From Candidatus Pelagibacter sp. (GTDB taxonomy: Bacteria; Pseudomonadota; Alphaproteobacteria; Pelagibacterales; Pelagibacteraceae): 46,551 nucleotides of DNA. Shown piece by piece: positions 35,685 through 46,551 of this stretch. The position numbers and the translations under genes were made by a program. The notes under the pieces were generated by a model, which was not told the DNA's origin, made no database searches, and worked only from the letters and a program-made list of their open reading frames with translations. Positions within the stretch are counted from its first letter, which is position 1, and every line of letters starts with the position of its first letter. The DNA lies in NCBI GenBank assembly GCA_028097785.1, contig JAOHFB010000004.1, forward strand, positions 1-46,551, written 5' to 3'.

Positions 35685-36461
35685 TTGATATTTGATTTAG
35701 AAAATAAAAGTGTTCATGCATCAAATGCTGGACAAGAATTAGATCATAAAAAAGAAACTATAATTTTTCTTCATGGCAGTGGTCTTTCACATATAGTTTG
35801 GTCTTTAGTTGAGCAATTTTTTTCCAATAAAAATTTTAATGTTTTATCAATTGATCTACCGGGTCATGGTAATTCAGAAGGTCCAAGTCTTCATACTATT
35901 GAAGAGATTGCTGATTGGTTAGAAAAAGTATTTATCAAATTAAAACTGGAAAAGATTATTTTGGTTGGTCACTCCCAAGGATGTTTAGAAATGCTTGAGT
36001 ATTCTAGCAAATACAAAAGTAGGTTAAAAAAGTTAGTTTTTATCGCTGGATCTCATAAAATGCCTGTTAATCAAGACTTAATAGACTTAGCCCAAAATGG
36101 AGACTCAGATGCAGTTAAACTAATGATGAAGTGGGGGTATGAGGGGTCGAAAAAATTTATAGGTGGCAATCCTATTAAAAGAATAATCCAATCTCCAAGA
36201 GATATCAGTAAAATATTAGGAATTGATCTTGTAGCTTGTAATAATTATTTGAACGGTGCAAATGCTGTAAAGACAATTGATTGTCCTTCAATGTTTATTC
36301 TTGGCGTTCTAGACAAAATGGTCAACATTGAAGTAGGAAAAAAGTTCGCAAATATGGTTGATAACCCAACAATCCATATAATTGAAGGATGTGGACACAT
36401 GATTATGATTGAAAAAGCTTTTGAAATGCGTGAAAAAGTCTTTGAATTTTTACAAAAATGA
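35685..36461 (+). CDS. Alpha/beta hydrolase inside the DMSP demethylation operon
   Basis: 258 residues from TTG 35685 (AGGA lies 8 bp upstream; no ATG is available before the first strand). Complete alpha/beta-hydrolase machinery: oxyanion HGSG (30-33), nucleophile Ser97 in VGHSQG, Asp210 in LGVLDKMVN and His238 in GCGHMIM. No signal peptide, so cytoplasmic. It sits 8 bp after dmdB and overlaps dmdA by 4 bp (ATGA), implying a linked role. Possible jobs are hydrolysis of a CoA thioester from the pathway or of another DMSP-derived ester. No experimental function is known to me; I give no symbol. Confidence 0.85.
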   Translation: MIFDLENKSVHASNAGQELDHKKETIIFLHGSGLSHIVWSLVEQFFSNKNFNVLSIDLPGHGNSEGPSLHTIEEIADWLEKVFIKLKLEKIILVGHSQGCLEMLEYSSKYKSRLKKLVFIAGSHKMPVNQDLIDLAQNGDSDAVKLMMKWGYEGSKKFIGGNPIKRIIQSPRDISKILGIDLVACNNYLNGANAVKTIDCPSMFILGVLDKMVNIEVGKKFANMVDNPTIHIIEGCGHMIMIEKAFEMREKVFEFLQK

Positions 36462-37567
36462 AAAACTACTCTATAGCAAAATCTAGAAGACTTAGAAGCA
36501 CACCTTATACTTCTAGAATAGAAAATCAGGGTGTCACTGCTTATACCGTTTATAATCATATGCTCTTGCCTGCTGCATTTGGATCTATCGCAGACTCTTA
36601 TGAGCATCTAAAAAAAGACGTTCAAGTTTGGGATGTTGCAGCTGAACGACAAGTCGAAATTCAAGGAAAAGACTCTGCAAAACTTGTTCAATTAATGACT
36701 TGTAGAGATTTATCAAAATCAAAAATTGGTAGATGTTATTATTGCCCAATCATTGATGATGAAGGAAATTTAGTAAATGACCCTGTAGTTTTAAAGTTAG
36801 CAGAGGATAAATGGTGGATATCAATTGCCGATTCAGATGTTATTTTTTTCGCAAAGGGCTTAGCTTCAGGATACAACTTTGATGTTAAAATTGTTGAACC
36901 AATTGTTGATATAATAGCTGTTCAAGGACCAAAATCTTTTGATCTAATGGAAAAAGTATTTGGAAAAATAATTAAAGAATTAAAATTTTTTGGCTTTAGT
37001 TATTTTAATTTTGAAGGTTCACAACATTTAATCGCAAGATCAGGGTGGTCTAAACAAGGGGGGTACGAAGTATATGTTCAAGACACACAATCAGGACAGA
37101 AATTGTATGACCACTTATTTGAAGTAGGAAAAGAATTCAATGTAAAACCAGGTTGTCCAAATTTAATTGAAAGAATTGAAAGCGGGTTGCTTTCGTACGG
37201 AAATGATTTTGATAATAATGATAACCCCTTGGAATGTGGTTTTGATCAATATGTTTCGTTAGAGAGTGAGATTAATTTTTTAGGAAAAGAAAAGCTTAAA
37301 AAAATTAAGTTAGATGGAATTAAAAAAAAACTAATGGGTGTTAAATTTGATGCTAAAGAAATTAGTTTATCAGGATCATTAGATCTGAAAGATGATAATG
37401 ACAATATCATTGGGGAATTGAGATCCGCATGTTATTCCCCACATTTTGGAAAAGTTATTGGAATAGCTATGATGAAAAAACCACATTGGGAAGTATCTCA
37501 ACGAGTTAAAGCAGAGATAAACAGCAATATTTGCACTGGAATTGTTTGCGATTTGCCTTTCATTTAG
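36458..37567 (+). CDS. dmdA: Dimethylsulfoniopropionate demethylase DmdA
   Basis: 369 residues, a tetrahydrofolate-dependent methyltransferase of the glycine-cleavage T-protein (GcvT) family. The opening [55 protein letters not shown] and [15 protein letters not shown] segments agree closely with the DmdA I know from Pelagibacter, much more than with GcvT or dimethylglycine dehydrogenase. It transfers a methyl group from DMSP to THF, yielding methylmercaptopropionate and 5-methyl-THF, the first step of the demethylation route. Adjacent DmdB and DmdC genes supply the next two steps. Confidence 0.95.
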   Translation: MKNYSIAKSRRLRSTPYTSRIENQGVTAYTVYNHMLLPAAFGSIADSYEHLKKDVQVWDVAAERQVEIQGKDSAKLVQLMTCRDLSKSKIGRCYYCPIIDDEGNLVNDPVVLKLAEDKWWISIADSDVIFFAKGLASGYNFDVKIVEPIVDIIAVQGPKSFDLMEKVFGKIIKELKFFGFSYFNFEGSQHLIARSGWSKQGGYEVYVQDTQSGQKLYDHLFEVGKEFNVKPGCPNLIERIESGLLSYGNDFDNNDNPLECGFDQYVSLESEINFLGKEKLKKIKLDGIKKKLMGVKFDAKEISLSGSLDLKDDNDNIIGELRSACYSPHFGKVIGIAMMKKPHWEVSQRVKAEINSNICTGIVCDLPFI

Positions 37568-37586
37568 TATAAACTTCAACAAAATC

Positions 37587-38594
37587 ATGAATATAGCAAT
37601 CGTTGGAGCCACGGGTAATGTCGGCAGAAAAATCTTAGAAGTTCTCGAAAGGAAAGAGCTAGCTATAGATAATTTATATTTATTAGCATCATCTAGAAGT
37701 GCTGGATCTAAAATTAATTTTAATGGAAAAGAACATGAGGTAATTGATCTTGAAACTTTTGACTTTTCCAAAGTAAAAATTACCTTTTTTGCAGCTGGAG
37801 GAAAAATTTCAGAAAAATTTGCTGAAATTGCTGCAAAACATTCTTTAGTAATTGATAATTCAAGTTTTTATAGAATGGATCCTGATGTTCCTTTAATAGT
37901 GCCTCAGGTAAATTCAGATCATCTACATAACATAAAAAAAAATATTATAGCAAATCCAAATTGTTCGACTGCTCAACTTGTTATAGCTTTAAAGCCATTG
38001 CATGATTTATTTAAAATTAAAAGAATAGTTGTTTCAACTTATCAATCGGTATCAGGAGGAGGGAAAGCTCCTATGGATGAATTGATAGAACAAACAAAGC
38101 AGGTGCTGCAAAGTAATAAAGTTGAGTCTAAAAACTTTACAAAACAAATTGCATTCAATGCAATTCCCCACATAGATGTATTTGCAGATGATGGTTATAC
38201 CAAAGAAGAACTTAAAATGACAAATGAAACAAAAAAGATTTTAGATAATAAAATAGATCTAACAGCTACATGTGTAAGATTACCTGTATTAGTTTCACAC
38301 TCAGAGTCGGTTAACATAGAATTCGATAAACCTTTTACATTAGAAAAGATTAGAGAAGCTTTAGATAATTTTGAAGGTTGTAAAGTAATTGATGAACGAG
38401 CTGATGGTGGTTATTCAACTCCTTTGGAGGCTGAAGGTAAAGATGAAACTTTTATTTCTAGAATCAGAGAAGATAAAACTGTAACCAATGGTTTGAATAT
38501 GTGGATTGTGTCAGATAATCTTTTGCGAGGTGCAGCTTTAAATGCAGTTGAGATTGCTGAAACATTAATTAAGAATGATTTTTATGGAAAATAA
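37587..38594 (+). CDS. asd: Aspartate-semialdehyde dehydrogenase
   Basis: 335 residues from ATG 37587; an upstream frame extension to 37542 would overlap dmdA and adds non-family residues. NADP motif VGATGNVGRK, catalytic Cys126 in NPNCSTAQ, the STYQSVSGGGKA segment and the C-terminal VSDNLLRGAALNAVEIAE. Reduces aspartyl phosphate to the semialdehyde, the branch point for lysine/diaminopimelate, threonine and methionine. It lies between the DMSP genes and sdhC and overlaps sdhC by 11 bp. Confidence 0.95.
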   Translation: MNIAIVGATGNVGRKILEVLERKELAIDNLYLLASSRSAGSKINFNGKEHEVIDLETFDFSKVKITFFAAGGKISEKFAEIAAKHSLVIDNSSFYRMDPDVPLIVPQVNSDHLHNIKKNIIANPNCSTAQLVIALKPLHDLFKIKRIVVSTYQSVSGGGKAPMDELIEQTKQVLQSNKVESKNFTKQIAFNAIPHIDVFADDGYTKEELKMTNETKKILDNKIDLTATCVRLPVLVSHSESVNIEFDKPFTLEKIREALDNFEGCKVIDERADGGYSTPLEAEGKDETFISRIREDKTVTNGLNMWIVSDNLLRGAALNAVEIAETLIKNDFYGK

Positions 38595-38967
38595 AAGACC
38601 ATTATCCCCACATATACAAATTTATAGATGGCATATTTCATCATTGGTATCTATCTCACATCGAATAACAGGAATAATTAATATTGTTGCAATAACATTG
38701 ATTTGTTTTTGGGTATCTCTATTAGTTTTAGGAGATGCTAACTACAATTTTATTAATCAATTTTTAAATTCTATTTTAGGAAAGTTTTTTATCATAGGTT
38801 TAGTGTGGTCTTTTAGTTTTCAAATGTTGAGTGAAATTAGACACTTAATAATGGACATGGGTTATGGCTTTGAATTACAAACAACTCGTATCACAGGTCT
38901 TATGGTTATTTTTGGGTCTTTTTTATTAACAATTTTGATTTATTTAATAGGTAAAAATTTTATTTAG
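38584..38967 (+). CDS. sdhC: Succinate dehydrogenase cytochrome b556 subunit SdhC
   Basis: 127 residues from ATG 38584, giving the standard N-terminus KRPLSPHIQIYRW; an in-frame ATG at 38575 would add three residues. Three transmembrane helices. The quinone-site Ser/Arg segment is SISHRITG (His26, Arg27) and the heme-ligand histidine is His87 in IRHLIMDMGYG. Part of complex II in the inner membrane. First gene of the sdhCDAB run. Confidence 0.93.
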   Translation: MENKRPLSPHIQIYRWHISSLVSISHRITGIINIVAITLICFWVSLLVLGDANYNFINQFLNSILGKFFIIGLVWSFSFQMLSEIRHLIMDMGYGFELQTTRITGLMVIFGSFLLTILIYLIGKNFI

Positions 38968-38968
38968 T

Positions 38969-39295
38969 ATGAATTTAGCTACAAAAAAATGGATATTTAT
39001 AAAGATATCGTCAGTAATTTTATTACCTTTAATGTTCTGGTTTATCATTAATTTTGTAATGATTTATGACAATGACTATTTAGAGGTTGTAAATTTTTTT
39101 ACAGAACCATTCTCTAAGTTTTTATTTAGCTTGTTTATTATTTTTGCTTATTTTTTTTCTTCACTAACTATAAGTGAGGTTTTTGAAGACTATATAAATA
39201 ATGATAAAATCAAATATGTCGCAAACAGACTATTATTTATTTCTGCTATAATCATCCCATTATTAACAATTATTTTTTTATTTAATCTTAATTAA
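38969..39295 (+). CDS. sdhD: Succinate dehydrogenase membrane anchor SdhD
   Basis: 108 residues with three hydrophobic helices, assigned mainly by position between sdhC and sdhA. The only clear family element is VFEDYIN, equivalent to the conserved Asp-Tyr quinone-site pair (TDYV in E. coli). The histidine that ligates heme b in E. coli SdhD, eleven residues before that Asp, is Phe here, and the protein contains no histidine anywhere. Overlaps sdhA by one base. Confidence 0.88.
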   Translation: MNLATKKWIFIKISSVILLPLMFWFIINFVMIYDNDYLEVVNFFTEPFSKFLFSLFIIFAYFFSSLTISEVFEDYINNDKIKYVANRLLFISAIIIPLLTIIFLFNLN

Positions 39296-41070
39296 TGAGT
39301 TCTTATAAAATTATTGATCACGAATATGATGTTGTTGTTCTTGGAGCAGGTGGTTCTGGTTTAAGAGCTGCGGTTGGCTTAAGTGAAGCAGGATTAAAAA
39401 CAGCCTGCATTTCAAAAGTTTTTCCGACTAGAAGTCATACTTCTGCTGCACAGGGTGGTATTTCAGCAGCCCTTGGAAATATGGGTGAAGATGATTGGAG
39501 ATGGCATATGTACGATACTGTTAAAGGTGCTGATTGGTTGGGTGATCAAGATAGTATCGAGTATTTATGCAAAGAAGCACCAAAGGCTGTTATTGAATTA
39601 GAAAAATATGGTGTACCGTTTAGTAGAACTGAAGAGGGAAAGATTTATCAAAGACCTTTTGGTGGAATGACTAAAAATTATGGTAATGGCATAGTTCAAA
39701 GAACTTGTGCAGCAGCAGATAGAACAGGTCATGCAATACTTCACACGCTTTATGGACAAGCTTTGAAACATAATACAGAATTTTTTATAGAATATTTTGC
39801 TTTAGATTTATTAATGAAAGATGGTGAGTGTAAAGGATTAATAGCATGGAATTTAAATGATGGAACAATCCATAGATTTCGAGCGCATACAGTAATAATT
39901 GCAACAGGTGGCTATGGAAAAGTGTATTATTCAGCAACATCAGCTCACACTTGCACCGGGGATGGAAATGCAATGGTGCTTAGAGCCGGACTACCTTTGC
40001 AAGATATGGAATTTGTACAATTTCATCCAACAGGAATATACGGTCATGGCACTTTAATTACAGAGGGCGCTAGAGGAGAAGGGGGTTATCTTACAAATTC
40101 AAAAGGTGAGAGATTTATGGAAAGATATGCGCCTAATGCAAAAGATCTAGCCTCAAGAGATGTGGTGAGTAGATCAATGTCAATTGAGATTAATGAAGGA
40201 AGAGGAGTTGGCAAGGAACAAGATCATGTTCATCTAAATTTAAGTCATTTAGATAAAGAAATTATCGAGAGTAGATTGCCAGGAATTACAGATGCTGCAA
40301 GATTGTTTGCAAATGTTGATGTTACTAAAGAACCAATTCCAGTTGTGCCCACTGTTCATTATAATATGGGAGGAATTCCAACCAATTATAAAGGAGAAGT
40401 TTTGACAGTGAATGGTTCTGAAAAAACTGTCCCTGGGTTAATGGCAATTGGAGAGGCAGCTTGTGTTTCAGTTCATGGTGCTAATAGACTAGGATCAAAT
40501 TCTTTAATTGATCTCGTTGTTTTTGGAAGAGCGGCAGCAAAAAGAGCTTCTGAGCTGGTTAAACCAGGAACACCTCATGAGGAAATTGGAGAGTCTGAAA
40601 CTCAAAAATGTTTGGATAGGTTTGATAAACTTAGAAATGCAAATGGTGAAAACAGTACAGCAGATCTAAGACTTTCTATGCAAAAAACTATGCAATCTAA
40701 ATGTGCAGTTTTTAGAACGGAAAAAACACTTAAAGAAGGAGTTGATGAAATCAGAAAAACATATGATGGAATGGATTCTATTTCTGTTAAAGATAGGTCT
40801 TTAGTATTTAATACTGATTTAGTGGAAACTTTAGAATTTGATAATCTTATTAGACAAGCCATAACAACAGTGGATTCTGCATATCATAGAAAAGAAAGCA
40901 GAGGAGCTCATGCAAGAGATGATTATCCAAAAAGAGATGATGAAAAATTCATGCAACATACACTAGCATGGTGTGATGGAAAGAATTCAAAAATAAGTTA
41001 TAGAGAAGTACACAAATCTACTTTAACTAATGAAGTGCAATACTTTCCACCACAAGAAAGAGTGTATTAA
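39295..41070 (+). CDS. sdhA: Succinate dehydrogenase flavoprotein subunit SdhA
   Basis: 591 residues, normal length. FAD dinucleotide motif [14 protein letters not shown], covalent FAD attachment at His48 in [10 protein letters not shown], active-site segments [20 protein letters not shown] and [13 protein letters not shown], and [11 protein letters not shown] near the FAD. Oxidises succinate to fumarate on the cytoplasmic side of complex II. Overlaps both neighbours by one base, so the four sdh genes are translated in close coupling. Confidence 0.97.
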   Translation: MSSYKIIDHEYDVVVLGAGGSGLRAAVGLSEAGLKTACISKVFPTRSHTSAAQGGISAALGNMGEDDWRWHMYDTVKGADWLGDQDSIEYLCKEAPKAVIELEKYGVPFSRTEEGKIYQRPFGGMTKNYGNGIVQRTCAAADRTGHAILHTLYGQALKHNTEFFIEYFALDLLMKDGECKGLIAWNLNDGTIHRFRAHTVIIATGGYGKVYYSATSAHTCTGDGNAMVLRAGLPLQDMEFVQFHPTGIYGHGTLITEGARGEGGYLTNSKGERFMERYAPNAKDLASRDVVSRSMSIEINEGRGVGKEQDHVHLNLSHLDKEIIESRLPGITDAARLFANVDVTKEPIPVVPTVHYNMGGIPTNYKGEVLTVNGSEKTVPGLMAIGEAACVSVHGANRLGSNSLIDLVVFGRAAAKRASELVKPGTPHEEIGESETQKCLDRFDKLRNANGENSTADLRLSMQKTMQSKCAVFRTEKTLKEGVDEIRKTYDGMDSISVKDRSLVFNTDLVETLEFDNLIRQAITTVDSAYHRKESRGAHARDDYPKRDDEKFMQHTLAWCDGKNSKISYREVHKSTLTNEVQYFPPQERVY

Positions 41071-41849
41071 TGGTTCAAATCAATTTACCTAAGAATTCTG
41101 AGGTTACTCAAGGTAAATATTTTCAAGATAAAACTGGTTCAAAAAATATAAGAAAAGTTAATGTTTATAGATGGGATCCTTCTACAGAGGAGAATCCAAG
41201 GCTAGATACCTATGAAGTGGATATGGATAATTGTCCCTCAAAAGTTTTAGATATTCTAAATAAAATTAAGAATGAAATTGATCCAACATTAGCTTACCGA
41301 CGATCTTGCGCACATGGAGTTTGTGGATCTTGTGCTATGAACATGGGAGGTAAAAATGGTCTTGCATGCACAACACCTCATGCAGAAATTGATGGAGATA
41401 TTGATATCTATCCTTTGCCGCATTTAAAAGTTAAGAGAGATTTAATTGGTGATTTAGATGGACTTTATAAACAATATGAATCTATTGAACCTTGGTTAAA
41501 AAATACCTCAACAAAAGAAACAACTGAAATAACACAATCAAAAGAAGAAAGAGCTAAACTTGATGGCGCCTATGAATGTATTATGTGTGCATGCTGTTCC
41601 ACATCATGTCCTAGTTATTGGTGGAATGGAGATAAATACTTGGGCCCTGCGGTTCTACTTCAAGCTTATAGATGGATCATTGATAGTAGAGACGAAGAAA
41701 GAGAAGCAAGATTAAAAAAAGTTGCAGATGAACTAAAACTTTACAGATGCCATACTATCCTAAATTGTACTAATGCTTGTCCAAAAGGCTTAAATCCGGC
41801 AAAAGCAATTGCTGAATTAAAAAAAATGATTGCTACAGCTAATGTTTAA
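41070..41849 (+). CDS. sdhB: Succinate dehydrogenase iron-sulfur subunit SdhB
   Basis: 259 residues. [2Fe-2S] ligands Cys80, Cys85, Cys88 and Cys100 ([12 protein letters not shown]). The second domain carries Cys170, 173, 176, 180 ([16 protein letters not shown]) and Cys227, 233, 237 ([17 protein letters not shown]), which build the [4Fe-4S] and [3Fe-4S] clusters. It links the flavin to the quinone site of SdhC/D. Followed by a 39-bp spacer with no strong terminator before mmsA. Confidence 0.97.
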   Translation: MVQINLPKNSEVTQGKYFQDKTGSKNIRKVNVYRWDPSTEENPRLDTYEVDMDNCPSKVLDILNKIKNEIDPTLAYRRSCAHGVCGSCAMNMGGKNGLACTTPHAEIDGDIDIYPLPHLKVKRDLIGDLDGLYKQYESIEPWLKNTSTKETTEITQSKEERAKLDGAYECIMCACCSTSCPSYWWNGDKYLGPAVLLQAYRWIIDSRDEEREARLKKVADELKLYRCHTILNCTNACPKGLNPAKAIAELKKMIATANV

Positions 41850-41888
41850 ATAGACTAACAAGCTTTTTTGATTTAAAAGACCATATTC

Positions 41889-43382
41889 ATGAAATTAATA
41901 GAGCACTTTGTTGGGGGGAAAATTATCCCTGGTTCATCAGATAAAAAGGGTAAAGTTTATAATCCTGCAACTGGAGAACAAGAATCTGAAGTAAGACTTG
42001 CTTCTAAATCAGACTTAGATCAAGCAGTTGAAGTTGCAAAAAAAGCTTTTGAAACTTGGTCATTAAAACCTCCTCTTCAAAGAGCAAGAGTAATGTTTAA
42101 GTTTAAAGAATTAATCGAGAAAAATTCTGATGAACTTACTAAATTAATTGTTTCCGAGCATGGTAAAGTTTATGACGATGCACAGGGTTCATTAACAAGG
42201 GGACTAGAGGTAGTTGAATTTGCTTGTGGAATCCCTCATTTATTAAAAGGGGAATACTCAGAAAATGTAGGAACTAATGTTGATAGCTGGTCAATGAGAC
42301 AACCATTGGGAGTTGTCGCTGGTATTACACCATTTAACTTTCCAGCAATGGTTCCAATGTGGATGTTCCCAATTGCTATAGCATGTGGAAATACATTTAT
42401 ACTTAAGCCTTCAGAAAAAGATCCTTCATGTGCAATTAAATTAGCAGAACTTCTAAAAGAAGCAGGACTTCCAGATGGTGTATTTAACGTGATTAATGGT
42501 GACAAGGAATCTGTTGATGCTATTTTAGAGAACAAAGATATAAAAGCAGTAAGTTTTGTAGGATCAACGCCTATTGCTAAATATATTTACGAAAATTCAG
42601 CTAAAAATGAAAAAAGAGTTCAAGCGTTAGGTGGAGCAAAAAATCATTTAGTAGTTATGCCTGACTGTGATTTAGATGGTGCGGTTAATGGTTTAATGGG
42701 TGCAGCATACGGTTCTGCTGGTGAAAGATGTATGGCTCAGTCTGTTGCGGTAGCTGTAGGAGATATAGGTGATGAGTTAGTTTCAAGATTATCAAAAAAA
42801 GCAGAAGCTTTAAAAGTCGGTCCTGGTATGGATAAAACATCTGAAATGGGGCCCTTAGTAACTAAAGAGCATCTAGAAAAAGTTAAAAGCTATGTGGATC
42901 TTGGTGTTGAAGAAGGAGCTAAACTAGTTGTAGATGGAAGAAACTTAAAACTTCAAGGTTATGAAAATGGATTCTATATAGGTGGTTGTTTATTTGACCA
43001 TGTCACAAAAGATATGAGAGTTTATAAAGAAGAAATATTCGGTCCAGTTCTATCAGTCGTTAGAGTAAAAACTTTTGAAGATGCAGCTAAATTAATTAAT
43101 GATCATGAGTACGGAAATGGCGTAAGCATTTATACTAGAGATGGAGATGCAGGTAGAACTTTTGCAAGTAAAATTCAAGTAGGTATGGTTGGTATCAATG
43201 TTCCAATCCCAGTTCCAATGGCGTTCCATAGTTTTGGAGGATGGAAAAGATCTTTATTTGGAGATAGTGCAATGCACGGTATGGAAGGAATTAAATTTTA
43301 TACAAAATTAAAAACAGTAACATCAAGATGGCCATCAGGTATCCGTTCAAACGCGGAATTTGTAATGCCAACAATGAAATAA
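41889..43382 (+). CDS. mmsA: Methylmalonate-semialdehyde dehydrogenase (CoA-acylating)
   Basis: 497 residues, aldehyde dehydrogenase superfamily. Catalytic Cys281 in GSAGERCMAQ. The position of the usual general-base Glu is Asn in LGGAKNHLVVMPD, which is the mark of the CoA-acylating MmsA branch. ITPFNFPAMVPMWMFPIA is the cofactor-side motif. It converts methylmalonate semialdehyde to propionyl-CoA (valine breakdown) and malonate semialdehyde to acetyl-CoA. Placed between sdhB and mdh, so it may feed C3 units, possibly also from DMSP-derived acrylate or propionate, into the TCA cycle. Confidence 0.92.
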   Translation: MKLIEHFVGGKIIPGSSDKKGKVYNPATGEQESEVRLASKSDLDQAVEVAKKAFETWSLKPPLQRARVMFKFKELIEKNSDELTKLIVSEHGKVYDDAQGSLTRGLEVVEFACGIPHLLKGEYSENVGTNVDSWSMRQPLGVVAGITPFNFPAMVPMWMFPIAIACGNTFILKPSEKDPSCAIKLAELLKEAGLPDGVFNVINGDKESVDAILENKDIKAVSFVGSTPIAKYIYENSAKNEKRVQALGGAKNHLVVMPDCDLDGAVNGLMGAAYGSAGERCMAQSVAVAVGDIGDELVSRLSKKAEALKVGPGMDKTSEMGPLVTKEHLEKVKSYVDLGVEEGAKLVVDGRNLKLQGYENGFYIGGCLFDHVTKDMRVYKEEIFGPVLSVVRVKTFEDAAKLINDHEYGNGVSIYTRDGDAGRTFASKIQVGMVGINVPIPVPMAFHSFGGWKRSLFGDSAMHGMEGIKFYTKLKTVTSRWPSGIRSNAEFVMPTMK

Positions 43383-44354
<972 letters not shown>

Positions 44355-44356
44355 TA

Positions 44357-45517
44357 ATGAATATTCACGAACATCAAGCTAAACAGATTTTAAAGAAATA
44401 TGGTGCAATTGTTCCAGAAGGTGTATTTGCTCTTTCTGTTGATGAATTAGTAGAGAAAGCTAAATCATTAAATACTAAAAAATATGTTTTAAAAGCCCAA
44501 ATCCATGCTGGAGGAAGAGGTAAGGCGGGTGGAGTAAAAATTTTAGACACCATTGAAGAATTAGCCGATGCTGCGAATGAGTTGATGGGAAAAACTTTAG
44601 TTACTCATCAGACAGGTCCTGAGGGAAGAGAAGTAAAAAGATTATATGTTGAAGAGTCTTCGAACATAGATAAAGAGTTTTATTTATCTTGTTTAGTTGA
44701 TAGAGCTAGTTCAAAAATAGCTTTCATATCCAGTGATCAAGGTGGAATGGATATCGAAGAAGTAGCAAGCAGTACACCTGAAAAAATTATCACAACTAAA
44801 GTTGATATAAATAGTGAAATTTCAGACAAAGATTGTGAAGAGATAATTAAAATCTTTGACTTAAGTGATAGCGCAAAAACTCAAGCAATTTCACTAATAA
44901 AATCAATTTATCAAATGTTTATAAGTACAGATGCAAACATGGTTGAAGTTAATCCGCTAATTTTAACCAACGAAGAAAAAATAATCTGTTTAGATGCAAA
45001 AGTAAATTTTGATTCTAACGCTTTATTCAGACATCCTGAAATTGTTGAATTAAGAGATTTAAATGAAGAAGATCCAACAGAAATAGAAGCAAGCAAACAT
45101 GATCTAGCTTACATAAAATTGGATGGAAGTATTGGCTGTATGGTTAATGGTGCAGGTTTAGCTATGGCAACAATGGACATAATTAAATTATATGGAAAAG
45201 AGCCAGCTAATTTTTTAGATGTAGGTGGGGGAGCTTCAAAAGAAAAAGTTTCTGCTGCATTAAAAATAATTCTATCAGATAAAAATGTTAAAGGAATTTT
45301 AGTTAATATTTTTGGAGGAATAATGAGATGTGATGTTCTTGCTCAAGGAGTGGTAGATGCAGCTAAAGAAATAAATATTAGTGTTCCATTAGTTGTTAGA
45401 CTTGCTGGAACAAATTTTAAAGAAGGAAAAGAAATATTAGATAACTCAGGTTTAAAGTTAATATCTGCTGAAAATTTAGATGATGCAGCAAAAAAGATTG
45501 TAGAGGCAATTAAGTAA
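44357..45517 (+). CDS. sucC: Succinyl-CoA synthetase beta subunit
   Basis: 386 residues. ATP-grasp nucleotide-binding domain ([32 protein letters not shown]) followed by the ligase CoA domain with NPLILT and [13 protein letters not shown]. Together with SucD it makes ATP or GTP from succinyl-CoA. No truncation. Spacing of 2 bp from mdh and 1 bp to sucD indicates one operon. Confidence 0.97.
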   Translation: MNIHEHQAKQILKKYGAIVPEGVFALSVDELVEKAKSLNTKKYVLKAQIHAGGRGKAGGVKILDTIEELADAANELMGKTLVTHQTGPEGREVKRLYVEESSNIDKEFYLSCLVDRASSKIAFISSDQGGMDIEEVASSTPEKIITTKVDINSEISDKDCEEIIKIFDLSDSAKTQAISLIKSIYQMFISTDANMVEVNPLILTNEEKIICLDAKVNFDSNALFRHPEIVELRDLNEEDPTEIEASKHDLAYIKLDGSIGCMVNGAGLAMATMDIIKLYGKEPANFLDVGGGASKEKVSAALKIILSDKNVKGILVNIFGGIMRCDVLAQGVVDAAKEINISVPLVVRLAGTNFKEGKEILDNSGLKLISAENLDDAAKKIVEAIK

Positions 45518-45518
45518 A

Positions 45519-46394
45519 ATGTCTGTTTTAGTAAATAAAAACACAAAAGTAATCTGTCAAGGTTTTACAGGTGCGCATGGTACTTTTCACTCTGAACAAG
45601 CCATTAAATATGGAACTAATTTAGTTGGTGGAGTAACTCCTAAAAAGGGTGGTCAAAAACATCTAGATAGACCTGTTTTTAATAGCGTTATTGAAGCAAA
45701 AGATAGTGTTGGCGCAGACGCGACAATGATTTATGTTCCTGCTAAATTTGCTGCTGCTGCAATTATAGAAGCGATAGATGCATCTGTAGAATTAATAGTT
45801 TGTATTACTGAAGGTATTCCAGTTCAGGATATGCTTAAAGTAAGACAAAAATTAAATGGCTCAAAGAGCAGATTGATTGGACCAAATTGCCCAGGAATAA
45901 TTACACCAGATGAGTGCAAAATTGGAATTATGCCAGGAAATATTCACAAAAGAGGATCAGTTGGAATTGTATCAAGATCAGGAACACTTACTTACGAGGC
46001 GGTTGCACAAACAACTGAAAATGGTTTAGGTCAATCAACTTGTATTGGTATTGGAGGTGATCCGATTAATGGAACAAACTTTATCGATTGCTTAGATTTA
46101 TTTTTAAACGATGAAGAAACAGAATCTATTTTAATGATAGGAGAAATCGGAGGTACAGCAGAAGAGGAAGCTGCTGAATTCGTTAAAAATCACAAAATCA
46201 AAAAACCAATAGTTGGGTTTATTGCAGGAATTACAGCTCCCCCAGGAAGAAGAATGGGGCATGCAGGAGCTATTATTTCAGGTGGAAAAGGTGGTGCTGA
46301 GGATAAAATTAAGAAAATGGAAGAATCTGGTATTACAGTCGCAAAATCGCCTTCAATAATTGGAAAAACTTTATTTAATAAATTGTCAAATTGA
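45519..46394 (+). CDS. sucD: Succinyl-CoA synthetase alpha subunit
   Basis: 291 residues. N-terminal CoA-binding Rossmann fold ([27 protein letters not shown]), then [10 protein letters not shown], and the phosphorylated His248 in [15 protein letters not shown]. It forms the active site with SucC. Ends 34 bp before the start of sucA; that spacer is AT-rich and holds no evident structured RNA. Confidence 0.97.
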   Translation: MSVLVNKNTKVICQGFTGAHGTFHSEQAIKYGTNLVGGVTPKKGGQKHLDRPVFNSVIEAKDSVGADATMIYVPAKFAAAAIIEAIDASVELIVCITEGIPVQDMLKVRQKLNGSKSRLIGPNCPGIITPDECKIGIMPGNIHKRGSVGIVSRSGTLTYEAVAQTTENGLGQSTCIGIGGDPINGTNFIDCLDLFLNDEETESILMIGEIGGTAEEEAAEFVKNHKIKKPIVGFIAGITAPPGRRMGHAGAIISGGKGGAEDKIKKMEESGITVAKSPSIIGKTLFNKLSN

Positions 46395-46428
46395 AAAATA
46401 ATAATAGAGCATTATATTAAATAAATAG

Positions 46429-46551
46429 ATGTCATCATCAAAAAATCTTGAATACGAAAAAACTTCATTTTTAAACAAATCAAATAGTGCATTTATTGAG
46501 CGAATGTATCTTAAGTTTATAAACAAGGAGGCAGACTTACCAGAAAGTTGG
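46429..46551 (+). CDS. sucA: 2-oxoglutarate dehydrogenase E1 component, N-terminal fragment
   Basis: ATG 46429 opens a frame of 41 codons that is still open at the window edge. The residues FLNKSNSAFIERMYLKF and LPESW match the N-terminal helix of E1 (SucA), which docks to the E2 subunit. Its position directly after sucD fits the usual alphaproteobacterial sucCDAB order. The rest of the gene lies outside the window, so integrity cannot be judged. Confidence 0.88.
   Translation, partial: MSSSKNLEYEKTSFLNKSNSAFIERMYLKFINKEADLPESW

Noticed and set aside
36245..36607. Minus-strand open frame of 120 codons across the hydrolase-dmdA junction
   Set aside because: Antisense shadow of conserved genes; composition is not protein-like.
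37379..37771. Minus-strand open frame of 130 codons across dmdA and asd
   Set aside because: It lies antisense to two well-supported genes and has no recognisable protein features.
41850..41888. Terminator between sdhB and mmsA
   Set aside because: CTTTT/AAAAG is a very weak A-T stem without a T-tract.
46395..46428. Structured RNA upstream of sucA
   Set aside because: The spacer is only 34 bp and AT-rich, with no stem that could be supported.

Overview
The window is about 46.5 kb of a very AT-rich, densely packed genome. Spacers are mostly 0-40 bp, many genes overlap by 1-17 bp, and no gap exceeds about 165 bp. The gene content points to a SAR11-clade alphaproteobacterium ('Candidatus Pelagibacter' or a close relative). 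The pointers are a DmdA-type DMSP demethylase with DmdB and DmdC, a glcDEF glycolate oxidase, several importers (one ABC, one TRAP), an alphaproteobacterial sdhCDAB-mdh-sucCDA block, and a GC-richer structured leader in front of ffh that matches an element known from Pelagibacter. I see no insertion sequence, phage gene, CRISPR array, tRNA or rRNA.

Layout. (1) 1-9173, plus strand: the end of a membrane protein, a PagL-like outer-membrane protein, then a 2-hydroxyacid/glyoxylate block (FMN hydroxyacid oxidase, aminotransferase, glcD-glcE-glcF, D-2-hydroxyacid dehydrogenase, MFS carrier). (2) 9179-16957: a minus-strand AcoR-like regulator that lacks the AAA+ domain, divergent from a zinc-type alcohol dehydrogenase and a five-gene ABC importer with two unequal ATPases. 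(3) 17078-21582: a TRAP carboxylate transporter with a Tat-type binding protein, then an amidase. (4) 21584-24097: a 58-residue membrane protein missing from simple ORF calling, an EamA transporter, a membrane-anchored alpha/beta hydrolase and an unknown secreted protein. (5) Minus-strand dapF-ftsY, divergent from ffh-rpsP-trmD-rplS; both signal-recognition GTPases (FtsY and Ffh) therefore flank one 161-bp intergenic region. (6) leuCDB. (7) The DMSP demethylation cluster dmdC-dmdB-alpha/beta hydrolase-dmdA, then asd. (8) The TCA block sdhCDAB-mmsA-mdh-sucC-sucD-sucA, with sucA cut by the window end.

How it fits together. Glycolate and other 2-hydroxyacids would be oxidised to glyoxylate or oxoacids, which the aminotransferase could turn into glycine or other amino acids. 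The ABC system plus alcohol dehydrogenase looks like an inducible alcohol/polyol uptake-and-oxidation unit under the divergent regulator. DMSP is demethylated by DmdA and its product activated and dehydrogenated by DmdB and DmdC; the carbon then enters the central metabolism encoded next door.

Most of the window is ordinary core metabolism. The points most worth a second look are: an alpha/beta hydrolase inside the dmd operon where no DmdD is seen; an ABC ATPase pair with complementary defects predicting one good and one degenerate ATP site; the AAA-less AcoR-like regulator with a perfect palindrome between the -35 and -10 of its divergent target; parallel repeat-built acidic tails on ribosomal proteins S16 and L19 with rimM absent between them; the ffh leader; and an SdhD with no histidine at all.
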